A stretch of DNA of 64,000 bases from Phytoseiulus persimilis (taxonomy: Eukaryota; Arthropoda; Arachnida; Mesostigmata; Phytoseiidae). The position numbers were made by a program, and so were the translations under genes. This document shows, piece by piece, positions 10,701 to 23,900 of this stretch (positions within the stretch are counted from its first letter, which is position 1; the number at the start of each line of letters is the position of its first letter). Location of the stretch: NCBI GenBank assembly GCA_037576195.1, contig CM075102.1, forward strand, positions 1,612,001 through 1,676,000. The letters run 5' to 3'. Below the pieces are notes generated by a model. It was not told the DNA's origin and made no database searches. It saw only the letters and a list, made by a program, of their open reading frames with translations.

Positions 10701-13700
10701 AGCTGTGTTTCGGTGGCGCTGGATCCAGGCGACATGAAGCATCGCGGGAGGTCGGTTTGGCCTCCCTGTTGCAGGGTTGTGCATTTCCTTCCACTTTCGT
10801 CCGCAACGTTGATTGAGAATGGTTCAGCCAATAGGTCTGCATCGGGAACCGAGCGGGCGATTGTCAACGACCTGGTGCTGCTGCCGGGGCTCGATAGACC
10901 AGCGATCGTGGATCGGGCCCAAACGAATTCCACTCCCATAGCGACTGGGGCCGGTGTCTGGAGGGCTTGCAAGTCCCCACCTGGGAGGGGATGGGAGTCG
11001 CCTTCTCAACCATAAAACGTGCGAAAATCACATTGGCCGCACAAAAAGCACAATCGAGATTTCACGAGTCGCCACTGACTTGACCGTCGAAATCAAATAA
11101 GTCGTTGGGCATTGGCCGCGTCACACGATGTCCAGAACAGAGCCGATCAGCGCTGCGGTTCGACGCAGAATCGGCGAATCCTTCGTACATTCCGCAAGAG
11201 TATAAGAATTCCTGCGATGCGGAGTTTGTGATTTCCGAACGCATCTCCCTCGCTGTGCGGCTCTTCGCGAGCCGATAACCTCGGTTTAAGAACTCGCGGG
11301 CTCCCGCATCCCTGATCTCCTCCATCTCCCCCGCGTTTCCCGCGACGTCTTCGATCCTCGGAGCCGCCGTCTTCTTTGGAATGGCCGCAAAGGGCGGTTC
11401 TACCTTCCCCAGCTTACCACGAGAGAAAGGAAGGTGAGTCAGCGAGGTGACCGCGATCCGAAATAGCAGAAAGCGGTGACAGCAAGCTGAACTCAGCTTC
11501 CATCGCAGTGCGACTCCCCGGGGAGTCTAATATATGGTCAGCTAATAGAATAAAGCCGTCAAGGAGGGACCGCGGACGTCACGTGGACCGAAACGTGCGA
11601 TCCGGACTCTTGTAGCTCAGGTTTTCTCCCGAGGACCTGGTAGGTTTACTCGGCGGGCCACATGAAGAGGGACTCGAAACCAACTCCACGTCCCCCTTCG
11701 GGTGCGTTGCGACTTCGGCGCCGAAGGTGCTCGGAGTTCCCACTCGAGAACCCCGGGAGTAATCGGCTGACAGCTGGAAATCTCGTGAGCCAAGTCGACG
11801 ACGGGCGGATTTGAAATGAATCGCTGTCGGAGAAAAATACTCTCGAGACGTCGCATGCATAAAATATCTGCAGATTGCGGAAGATATCTCGGTGGAGAGT
11901 GCCAAGTTGAATTACGTGGAACGTTCTCTCCACGAGACCGTCGGACCCTCTCTCAAGGCGAAGGGACTCGGCTCCCCGACCCTGTTGACGTCAATCTAGT
12001 TCCACCTGTGGCTGCATGCAACGCGGCTCTCTCAGGGACAGGAGAGTGAAGTTGACATCGAGTGCGTCGACTCCACAGTCGGTGGGTGAGTCCCTCGAAA
12101 ACCTCGGATTTTCCGCGAACGGGCGCAACAGGATTTCACATGAAAGTGGGTTGGCGGGGTCGGGCACATTCCGCGAGCTAAGACTTCCCCGGAGGAATCT
12201 CCCCAGACTTTGGCCCATTCCAAACGAGATCCAGCTCCAAACAATTAACGAGATTCGGACTCAATGCCGTTCTCCGGGCCGATGACACAACATCAAGGCC
12301 TCGGGTTCGGACCGAATGTCCTGGTCTAACGCGAACTGTCTCGGGTGTGTCCGTTGCCGGCCCCGCCATTCCACGACAACGAATTAAACCAAACAACAAC
12401 CTCGTTTCCTTCCCGAGCGCTGTTCGTGACCGGCTGGGCTTCGACTCCACGTGATAAGCTCAGCGCACGCAACGCTGAATCCTGAAGGTCAAGAGCTCGT
12501 TTGAGTGTTGACATCCTCATCCGTTTACGATTGCGAAATGCAATTAGCGCGCGCGGCCGCTAAGCGGAAGGTCGAACACACAGGACCCGGCCGTTTCTCT
12601 CAACCAGCATTCTCGATCTACGGTACTACGTCATCGGAAACTCTCTGATATCGGACGTCGTTCGCTCTCATTCCAACCCCGACGGAATGAACGCGTATCA
12701 CGTTTCAACCTATGCGGCACTTCGAAGTACCGGGACGCAGGGCACCAGTTTCTGAACCGACGGGTTTCTCCAGTCCATTGCGGCCGCCTCGGCGGTCCCG
12801 TCGGCCCTTGGGCTGGTTGTCGACCACACGACCCAATGTGGTATGCGGGCTTTGCATATGAGCTGGACCTCGCAACCGCTGGTCCGGTCGACGACTCAAA
12901 TTGCACAGAGAGGACAGCCAAGTCCCCGAAGTCATCATTATCTTTGGATGAGTCCGCCAGGATCATCAGACCCGATCTGAAGTCGTTGGAGGCAGTCAAT
13001 TACTGATAACGACGTCAACTTTCGCTCCGGCATCGTCTGCGGCAACATCGCTCGCGAATTCATCCGCCGCTCTGTTGATAACTCAACTTCGCGTCGTTCG
13101 GAGTTCCGAGAGACAGATGTGGGAAACGTTGCTCGGAAAATCATCGGAGGTTTCACGTGAACTGTTCCCTCCGCTCCGGGCGGTGACGTCTGGAATTGAG
13201 CGAGAAAGAGCGAGCTAATCGAGCCACTCACGAGGAAATCGGACATCGAGGAAAGGGATCTCGGGGAACGAGGAACAACCTCTTCTGGATATGGACGAGA
13301 CGCGGGAATAGTAGCCGGGTTTCGTTCAGAGACAATCGGGTCGAGTCAGATCCGGTCAGGTGGTCGAAGCTCCGAATCATCGAGAACGGGCTCTGAGAGA
13401 CTCAGCACCGAGCGTTTCAATAATAACCTCAACTGTTCTACGCGCGCTGAGGTGGTACGCGAGTGCAGGGACGGTGCGTGCCCTAAGCCCAAGATTGATC
13501 GAGGTTTCCGTGTGGGAGCGATCGAGACAGCGACCGTAATGCATCATCGGGGGAACCGGATACGTGGTTCATGAATTGCCGAGAGCCCCGCGAAAGGAAA
13601 CGACCTCGGTCGCGACGTTTGGGTTGTAGTGGAACTGGCGAGTTCTCGCACATACATATTTTCCGAGCATATTCGCACAGATAATAATTCATCAGATTCT

Positions 13701-16259
13701 TCGCTGAGCCTCCGGTTTTCATTTCGGCCATTAACACTCACGAATCCAATCAACCGGATCCCCACTGGGAGCGCTCAATCGAGAGTCCCGTTTCCCGCCG
13801 TAGCGTCTCTTGTTCGCTCCAAGCGTCCACTCTGACATCGGGTCGGATTCGGAAGAGCCTACGACGCGGTTGCGCCCTGCGAGATCTCCGATTTCCGCTT
13901 GTTATCGCACACGAATCTGAGAACCGCTGCCTCAACCCGAGTTCGGCAGGACATGAACCTTCCAAGACATGCTTGAGGGGGGCTCGTGGCCCGCGGCGGC
14001 ACTTTTTGGCACATTTCCAAGGGGAGGCATCTCTTAAGAGACACCCCCTCCACCTTGGGCATCGCTTGTACCTGCACGCTCCTGTCGTTCTTGACCTTTG
14101 ACGCTCCGTGCAAACTAGTTCACAGCACGGAAACGGGACGTCGAGGCTCCACCCGACTGGTGTTGTATTGACGTAACATCGACGCTCTTTCCAGCGAGAG
14201 ACCCGAACGCCCCGTACTTCTTCTAATTGAAAAGGATCTCGACCCTTTCGTGGGATGTATTTCGATCAGAGGCTGGTCGTCGATTCGAGAACGCCCATAC
14301 ACCTTTGGTTTCTGCGTTGAGAGCGAGGTGCCCTCTATTGTCCTCTCCTGCGCGTTCTTCGAGGAGGGGGTGGGGTGCTCGATGATTGGAAAATAAACGC
14401 CAATTAGGAGGAAGATTGTTGTCCAGATGGCCAAGGAAGCGGAAGTGCGCAGCAGAGGGAACACTCCCAGCACTTTCAATGAATTCGATATCGCAAGAGC
14501 TTCTGAGAATGCCCACCCTCGCCTGCGTAGCTCCGAGCAACGAAGTTTGGCTTTCTCTTATGTTTGGAGCTTAGGATTAAAAAGTTTTGGTCGGCCAGAT
14601 TGTGTGCGAATCGTTTAAAACAAGCCGCGAAATCCCCCTCCAGAATCTTATCAAAGCACCTGAAAAGAACGGAGTTGAGTCCAATCTTCCGGTAGTACGA
14701 GCCACCACATGTTAGAGGAGAAGTGCCCCGTTTTCTCATCCAGTAAAAACTCGATATCTTGCAGCAAAACACGATCTCAGTGTACCAAATCTGTTTTGAA
14801 CATTCCGCCTTCGGGCAGGGGGGAGTCCTCCGATGGAAATCTGTTTGTAGAGTGGGTGGACACCGGCTGTCGGGAATCCCTAGAATGCGAGAGAAATCCC
14901 GCCAGCATAGAGATTTCATTCCGGGCTACGGCTGGATGCCGCGGATGGAGGTCACGTTCCAATTTTCAAACTCGCGAAGAGTCGCCGTCTGAGATTGAGC
15001 GAGCCGGGGTCCGACGCGCTCCGCAGTGGGGAACGCTCCTGACCCTGAGATTTACAGAGCTCAGAAACTGCGTCATTGCAACGCAGGGGGAGGGCCGTTT
15101 GAGCACGGAGGGCGGTGGGTTTCCGCCTACGAGGGTCTAGTACGGATCTGAACCGTAGGCCACGGGCAGACTATCCGGAGACCCAGTACTCCATGACATG
15201 ATTTTCGAGACACAAACAGAAACAGCTCATCTCGTGTCGGTGGACTTCCGGGGCTGGGACTACGCGGAAAAAACCCGCGTCGAATGAATCAAGTTTCCAT
15301 TGCCACGGAACTCCCAACCCCGTCTGAACTCAAGAGTTGGGAATGAGATACTGTGATTCGAATGCAGGCACGAGATCCGCGAGACTGTTTTCAGGAGTCG
15401 CAGCGCACTGAAGAGATCTTCTGATTGCTGTGGAGCAAGAACCGAACGGATGTCAAATGAAATGACTGAAATGAATAGACTGGAGCCCAATTCAAATGCA
15501 GGATTTTCTCTCCTTCGATCGCCGACATTCCTCGTGAGGAACTACAGCGCTGCACCCGAGCTTCTCGGGCGCCTCGCGGAAGTAACGAATCACCAACAGC
15601 ACTGCAGATGTTTCTGTTTGTATGTTCCAGGAACTCTTGAGTCGTAGTTCCCTTTCAAACAGATGCGGATGCCCAACACAGATACGGAGCTCCGTCTAGC
15701 TCGGAATCGGGTACCGTATACTCGGGCGCTCGTGCATTCACAGAAGTTTTTGCGAGGTCTCCCACGCGGAATGAGCTTAACATCTCCCAATGTATCCCTG
15801 AACTCAATGGGTGAGGGAGGGGAGATGTTGACAGCACCGAGCGAGATGATTCGTCGGAACTGGCTTCCAACGCTCTCGCTCCCGACAAAATAGGTCTTTA
15901 CGATATCCGCGGTGGCGGAATGAGGTTCGCGTCAGGCCTCCAACATGAAAAAACGGATGGAGCTTCAGATTTGGCTTCAAGGCGAGTTCACTTGTCCTGA
16001 CCTAGATTCTCGGGGAACCTGTTATTCCATTACATGTGCTTTCCTAATTCCATTAGAAATGACGCTTTACCCCCGCTGTGACCATAATCACTCCGCGTAC
16101 TCCGTGAGAAATACGTTCCGGAATCCCCTCTGGAGCCATCCTCATATTGAATGCGTATGATTGGATGCGCCGACCTCTCAGATTCGAAAGCCGAATAGAA
16201 GGCCTTACATTGCGGGACTGGTCTTGGGTCATACGGTCCCGCTGCGAACGAGACCCACT
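7746..16259. other. 8.5 kb without a recognisable gene
   Basis: Many short open frames occur on both strands, as expected at balanced GC, but none shows a known motif, a clean splice-bounded structure or a poly(A)-signalled end. Two diverged copies of a short element sharing CGGGATCACATGTA occur at 8603-8616 and 8906-8919, 303 bp apart. They suggest an old local duplication. The stretch may be intergenic or part of a long intron of the plus-strand gene ending near 30.1 kb. I cannot tell which. Confidence 0.35.
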
Positions 16260-17096
16260 TCATCTCCTCCATAATATTGCCCAGTCTAGTGGCGGATCTG
16301 AGTCTGTAACCCTGCAACGAGCTTTCCGCAGCGAAACCGGGTTTGCTCGGAGCTTTTTTAGATGTAGGTATGTCGATGGGTCAGCGACTGCGACATTGGT
16401 GTTTTTTTTTCTTAGCGCCTCGAGAGCAAGTGGCACTCGACACGTCGTCTGACCGACGAACGATTCGATCCGTCGGTGTCTCCGTCGGGAGGAGATATCG
16501 TTGAGCTTTTCCCTCTTGTGTTGGGGGAATACAAGAGCGTCGGAATGGGAACTTCGAGCACAGTTACGGGAGTCGTCGACGAGGATATCACGCCAAACAT
16601 CGCTTTGGGGAGAAAGTTTCGAATTCAGTGCGCTTCTAGCAGGTAACAGCATAATGAACTTCGCTTTTTTTCTCAGGTCCGGGGAGCCCGTCATTGGGAG
16701 CACGGGCTCGAGGGCACAACATGAAAGGTGCATTGATTCGAGGCTCCGCGCCCCGCAGCCTCCCACGGAGGACTTCGATATATATTCCACACTCCAACGC
16801 GTCAAACCACGCGCACGTAGCTGTGAGTAACAGAGGATCGCGGCAGAATCAGTTTTCAGGAAGTTAAAATCTTGGGGCTCATCAGAGAAATTCCAAGCGC
16901 GGAACCCCAGACCATTTGGCAGACCGGGTTTCCTCTCTCCTGTTCTCGACTCCGCCTTTCGGAAATCTGATCCACAAGAGTCAGCGCGGGTAAAGTGGGG
17001 GGAAGAAGTTCTCGCGTTGAGTTCGAAATCATTGTTCGAAGACATAACATTTGGAACATCCGAGAAGACCATCATGAGAGCAGCCTGAACCGCCAA
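16260..17096 (-). other. Unassigned long open frame (278 codons, no ATG at its 5' end)
   Basis: The minus strand is open for 278 codons, but the most upstream start is TTG and no motif is recognisable. Composition is serine-, arginine- and leucine-rich with no obvious domain, signal peptide or membrane segment. At this base composition a frame of this length can arise by chance. A second minus-strand open frame lies directly upstream (17275-17907), so the pair could also be the wreck of a mobile element. Coding status is unproven. Confidence 0.15.
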
Positions 17097-17274
17097 ACGC
17101 TGTCCGCAACCTCACCCATCCGTTCCCGTTGATTCTCTCAGTAGGAATCCGATGAATAATGCTCCGGGGGCTCGCGTGGTGTGGCGCGGCAACATAGAGA
17201 CTGTCTGAAGCAGGGGGTCGTGCTTTGGAGGTAGGGTTCAAAAGCCCGAAAAATATTTTCTCGCTGACCGCCGC

Positions 17275-17907
17275 CTACGCCGACGTCAAGAGAAGCCTCT
17301 GACGGAGGAATGCGGCGGAACGAATTCGAGGATCACTGCTGCAAACCTGTCGCGTGTCTGGCATCGGAATCAGACGCTCGCACGAAAGTCGATGTGGAGG
17401 CGAGAAATCGTGCCCAGGAAACCTTGGGTCGACGGAGTTGCCGCTTCCGTCTGACACGGTTTCTGGAAAACAGTGCCGGACAGCTAATCCGAGAGGTTCC
17501 GAAAAATTCGAAATAGAAATCTGCACGCTAGATTCCGGGAATATGAGCTTTAGGGCTGTTGGGAGAGTTGCATCGCGGCCAACCCGATACAGCGGACACT
17601 GTCGCTCTCCTATCAGAGCTTTCCATGTCCCGATGGTGAACCTTCTGCTTGTCATTTCTTCCGTTGAATCATCGGCTTCGCTGGAGAGAAAAGCCTTCGA
17701 GAGGAGCTCCAGAACATAGTCTCGCTCACCAGCTCCCCGGTACAGAAGGAACGACTGTTGGGCTCTGTATTCCCTCAATCTTCTGAGGAGTCGAGGACTT
17801 GAGTTGTTTTCCGCAGAGGTACCTGGCCGTGGACGACACAAACTAAGAAGGGATCGAAGGCTGTGGCGGGGTCGTTCCAGTGCATGGCGACTCGGAGCAC
17901 TAACCAT
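17275..17907 (-). other. Unassigned open frame starting with ATG (210 codons)
   Basis: A minus-strand frame of 210 codons starts at an ATG (17905-17907). The middle (about residues 45-140) looks more protein-like than neighbouring frames, with segments such as ERDYVLELLSKAFLSSEADD. I recognise no family. No splice sites or poly(A) signal were tied to it. It could be an exon, an eroded transposon frame or chance. Confidence 0.2.
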
Positions 17908-20900
17908 TCACAGGTCTCTCGGGCTCTGCGGAGGCCCCAAAAATGTTCATGGACGAAATTAAGACCGTACCGACCAGAACATCCGGCGACCCAGAAAAAG
18001 AATCAGGCCTCAATTTTTCGGCGTTCGACTCCTGCGAAACTTCTACCGCGGATCCCGTGATCGCCAGCGGTTCCGTCATGGTCGAAGTTTTCTCTCCCGA
18101 TCGTTGACGCTCACACTCAGCCCGTACCGCATCAGGACGGACCCTGGTCGAGGAGTCCGAGGCCAAGAATCGTAACACCGATGGGTTCCACCGAACACCA
18201 TCCGAAGGAATGATGTGAACAAGACAGTTTGGGAGCCGACTGACGCCTCAGGACCAATCCCAACATGCACACAGTTCGGTTCAAGGGCGCAGTGCATAGG
18301 TCAACGCTTCCTCACGCTTTACAGACTTTGACGAGCGTACCAGCTCCTCTCCGAACGAAGTTTTTCCCTCTCCGGAGCCGAGCTGGTGTGCTGTCACTTG
18401 GCGATTAGTTTTTGTTGTTGCCACCGCCAGGGAGCTGTCGGAACTGGCAGACCCTTCATTTTGCTCAACCGCGTGCTGAACTTCTCCCAATAAGTTGCCA
18501 GGGGGCGCTGTGCGGAACTACCCTACCTGACCGACTGCCTACGGGCCACCTTCCCCAGCCTACAGGCCGGCCGGCCGTCCGTCCGGCTCGCTGACCCAGT
18601 GGTTGGCGGATCGGCTGTTTGCCTGGCTGGCACTCGTGAGTGAGTGAGTAAGTGGAAAGAGAAGCTTGTCCATGAGCTCCGTTGCCTAGTTTCACCGCTG
18701 GGACGGCCCATGTGACAACAAAAACAGACCAATGGAATAAAGTGCACTTGAACTCGTTGTGACTGTGCAAATCACCATCTCACGTCTGGAAACCTAACAA
18801 GGTGAGCTCGATGAAGGCTCCGGAACTTGAAGTCCCTACTTCGAAGATTGGTCTGGAATAATCGCCAGAACGAATCGTTCCGAGCGTTTGGAGCTTTTCG
18901 AACGATATCGAGTGGAAATTTGGGAACAGAGCAGATGAGCTGCAAGTTTCGCTGCCTCGGAACCCGCTGTGAACTTCTTTGAGGCGGTGTCTCACCTCCT
19001 GGAACGTTCGCGGAATAAAAATCAGTCGCTATACGACGACGAGCGGAGACTCGTCATTTTCGAGCACACGTAGTGAACCGCAAAACGACTGCGATCAACT
19101 TGTAGAATGCTGATCACCAGATAGCAGTCAGTACGGCGCTGATGATAATTTTTAGTGGTTGGCTCCACAGAGTTCCACAGGCACCGTTCGAATCATCAAA
19201 CTGGTCCACGCTGTGTTGGATCGACAGTGTCTGGGAGATTGTAAAATTCGTGCACAACCGCTTCCTCGACCAAAATCCTTGTGGGGAAGGAAAAACGCAC
19301 GAAATGTGTTTTACCAATCCGGAAAGCCCGCCGAGCGCTTTCAACTTTTGCGGAGGCTCACACATTTGGTATATGAGTGAACATATTTATCTATCAGCTA
19401 TGCACATACGTATGTATGCAAGAGCATACGCGCGGCTTGTCTTTTACCAGGATCCAAGCTGACAACGAGGTCCCGTTAGCGTGTATCCGTCCCTCAGCGT
19501 TGAGGTCGGGCGAGCTCTCTGTGTACACGTTCGTCACTCACTGAAGCTTCGTGGTGTTCGAAGATTGTGCGGCCTGGATGGAGTTTCTCGAAATTCGTCA
19601 CAGCTGTCGTCTCGAGCCAAACTCGGTTCATCGGTTCCCATCTATGCTGGAGCAGCCACCGGCGCTCTCGCTCGAGACCCTCATCATATTCTCCAGAGTG
19701 TGCTACGACCGCCGCGACCCATCCGAGCTTTCGAAAACTTCGCCATCGTTGAAACTTGAGGCGTCGTCAAGCGGAAAAAGTGTTCCGTCCGGCCGGAGCC
19801 GACGATCGCTCGCCTTCGGAACATCTCGAACAAGTTACAGAACCAAGCGAAAAAGTTACATCAGCCAGCGATACGCCGAGCAAGGCCTCGACCGACCGAC
19901 CGACCAAGCAACCGAAGTCAAGTCAAGCATTTCAAGGCGGTGGTAAGAACGAATGAACGACTTTCGGCAATTGGCAGCGCCGTGTCCCGTTTCACTCGAA
20001 ATCAGCGGCGACTGATTGAAGAGCGAAAATTTAACTTACATCGCAATGATCAGCTGCGCCGATGGAGGAACTGTTTCGACAGGTCGGATCGTGGCTAGGC
20101 GAGTCAGCCGATGAAATTCCGTCCGGGTCCCGTTTCGTGGCTCGGAAAAATGGAAAAAAATAACGCGTTAAGCCGCCGTGGACGACCGAAAACACAAAGT
20201 GTGCGCCTGAATATCGGAAAGAGGCTGGTTTCCATTTCGTGAAGAAGTCTGCTATGAAGTTACGGAAATGCTCCTTTCTGAACACCGGAAACGACGCTTC
20301 GTAATAAACTTTGAAGGCGTTTGTTCGGAACTCACGCCAGGAACATTTGGACAACATTCGGAATCCTCCCCAAAAGATCGATGCTGCGATGACGAAGACC
20401 TCGATTGACCGAGTCGACCCGGTGACCCGAATTAAATCTGCAGAGCTCTTCTGTCAGCCTCATCTCCGAGCTCCTGAGCGGCCCACAAAAACCTGTCATC
20501 TTCTGGAGGGATGCAGCATCGACGGAGTCGAGGTACCTGTTTATTTGAGCTCGCTTCATGGATACCAATCCCCACGGGAGCGGAGACCCACACGGCTAAA
20601 GCCGGAGATAAACTTCACTAAGTCGAGCTGGGAGCCACGCACGAGGACCGTCGGGAACACTCCGAGCCGGAAGTGGCATCAACGTGTGTGAAATGATCCC
20701 GAAAATCCTCCGCCACGTGATCTTTGAGTGCAACGAAGGCGCAGGAGAAAATACTGCGGCGACTGGGGCTCGACGAAGCATCTCCTTTGACGAAACCAGG
20801 AGGCATATTCGTATACGAGGATGATGTGCACCGATAACCGTACCGGACATCGATGCGCACGATGTCCCAAAATTTTGATGAGCCAATCTGTTCGTATCAA

Positions 20901-23900
20901 CCGAAGTCGTCGAAATTGGATGAACCATTGAAAAGAAGTCGGTACGAGATTCATCGGTGTCCCGACGGTCTCAGGTGCCTGGCGGCTTCGTGGCACGCCG
21001 ACGAGGAGTTCTGTTGGCACGACGTCGAGCTGCGCTTTGTTTTCCGATATTTTTTCTGAACCCGAGAACGCGATGGTGCATCGCTGTCTGATCTCGAGTG
21101 CGTTTTGTCAAGCCGGTCCAGTGATATTCGGAAAGGTTCCTCGATATAGATTCAGCTCCCGAAAGCGAGATCCCACTGATGGCCGCCCGAGCCGCGTTTG
21201 AGAGAATATCGTTACCGAGCGATCTCACGAAACCCCAGGCTTGTTTCGGAGCTTGGAAACGATTATCTGTAAATCGTAAATATTTTCATTCAATACTTCA
21301 ACACATTCGTAGTTTCCGAATCGATGCAGGCTCACGGCTGGATATCCGATCGGTTTTCCACGGTTTTCTCGAATCTTCTTGTGGTTGAGGCTCGAGAGAA
21401 AGATGAATAAGCTTATTCGTTGTGACTGGCTGTCGCATCATCTCCACCGTCGGATGACGGCCAGACTGACCAACTGCGAGGGAGCGAGAAAAGTGGTCAG
21501 CGAGCTGGTCCTTTGGTCGAGGACGCCATGTGTCACTCATCTATGCGAGAAGTGAACTCTTTCCAACGCTTCACTCAAAACGGGTCAGCCCGATTTCGAG
21601 GACAGATTTTTTCCCCGAGACTTGAATGAGAAGAACTTCCCGTAAATATCCACGGAAGACATTCTGATCCAGACTGTTGAATCTATCGTTGGTAGTGGAG
21701 AAATTACTGGTGAAGAACTGCCGGGAACTCCTATTTCTGGCGTCATCTGATCAGAACCGCGGAATGCGGCACCGTTCCGCTCCCATGGGTTCCTCGCCGC
21801 AGCTCTTGAGGATGTTGTCTGGTAAAAATGGCTTCCCCTCTCGTCCTTCTCGTGGATTCGAGTTGATTCCGATAGGAGCGGAGTTCTCATACAGCAGTCA
21901 ACCATAACTCATAACCACTCCGCTCGGTCGGGTCGAGCCCACATTCTCTGTCACTAACAGCTCTCGATTTACCTCTGGCGGTACAGTTTGAAAACCCGAC
22001 AACTCCCGTGAGGTGTATAGATGAGCCAACTTCACCGGACAGGTATTTCGGTAGCGTTTTCGGAGGTAACCGGTTACTTGAACGCGCGCAGATAGCCCAA
22101 CCGTTTATTGAGATTTCCAAACAAGATTAACCCGAGTAATATTCAAAATCAAGGAAGTTTCACGTCCTCCCGATGTCACGCACATGCAAGACAACTTTTG
22201 TGCGTGCTCTCCGGAACGAGACCTCATTTTCGAATTCTAAGAGATACATGGTCTCGCGCTCCGATCAGACTCGATCTCGTCTGCTTGACAGGCAGAGATG
22301 ATAGAAACGACTGGAGCATGCGTTTCCGAATTGAAGTGGCCACACTGAATTGGTCTCGTTTCCGACCGGGAAAAAGTACGAATCACTCCGGCCGGACCGT
22401 TCTGATGCTGTTGCGATGCTAGGAAGCGAGTAGAAAGCCGTTAAATCATCCGAGCGTTGGATCTTTGCAGCATCGCGTTCGTTGCAGGAGTGCTGTTTTC
22501 GTGGTCGTCGTTTTTCTGCTCATGATTTCATCGGGAATCGTGTTCGCAAGTCTTTTTTTGGATTTATGACTCAGCGGGAGCATGAACTTGTTTCCCAAAT
22601 CAGGTACAAAAAATTGTTACTCGAGACATTCAATGCCGTTCTTCATCCCTGAAATCAGTTCACCGATATTTCTGAGACAACAGGCTGAAGCTTTTTGTTC
22701 GTTCTCATCCGTTGCGCTGGGACGCGGTGCGTGTAGCGATTGCGACGTCTGGGGCAGACCTGCGTCGGATCTTCACGCGATCGAAGTTCTCCCCGCAGCT
22801 AACGGTTTTTGGCCACGTGACCCAGGAACGGTCACCTGCGCACCGACCGCCTAATAACCAGATCGGTTCCACTGTAACCGGTAGTCGCCAGCGATGGAAC
22901 GCATCATAAAAACATGACCAGGAGCAAACCATAAATCCGATCGCTATGATCGCAGCATGACGGGCCCGAGAATTTGATTAGATTACCCGTTCACGTTCAT
23001 AATCCTCGATCTGCCCGCGTCGTACTGTCCTCTTTGAGGGCTCCGGTCGCCTTCGTTCCCCTGCGACGCTGATTTGCGTCGGCCACATGTTATTATCGAT
23101 GCATGCGGAACATTGTCCGCCAGAATGATTCGGTGCCGGGGAATCCTCCTTCGGAGGAGGGTAACCCGAGATCGGTGTCCGTTGAAATCGTCGGATCCCA
23201 TGGGCAACACATGCATTCGTAATGACTCCGAGGATGACAATAACATTGATACGGTGATTAGGAGCATTCCCGATCGGCACTCCCACGATAATGGCACTCG
23301 TCAGGTGACGGATCCCGACTGCGCAACGCGTGACTTCGGGCGATGCGTCCCGAGATTCGATTTCGGAGGAATGACTTCACCGGTCAGTCGTCCGGAGCGA
23401 GTCTGGGTTTTCGGTTTCGGCGAAAGTCGTTCCGCGAGAATGGCGTTTTGTCGATCGCAGATGTTGAGCGTCGACTCCGCGCGGAGCAATCTTCTCCCCG
23501 AGAGCCCACAGCCCAAGGTACAGGAAACGAGAAACAAAACAATTGGAACGTCAGCGTGCAGAGGGAAAGCTTTTTCGGGATGAGACAATCCGTCATTTTT
23601 AGCGTCGGAGCGTCTTTGTTGGAACCGATGGCATTTGTCGCCTGTTTGTTTTAAAACGAGAGAGAGGGCTCCGTTCGGTGGCACTGATTGCCCCCCGTTG
23701 GTAGGAGAGGAACAAAGAAAGCAGTCAAGAGAGCGGTCGGAGACGTAAGTTCAAACAGACCAACGAGACGACCTCGAGACGGACCTTCAACCGCCGAAGA
23801 TCCCACACGACCAGCTCTCGATGAACTTCTCCCCGACCCGATCGAATGGAACTTGAGCTCCTCGAAGTGAACCAGGTGCTCCTGCTCACCGAAATGCTCT

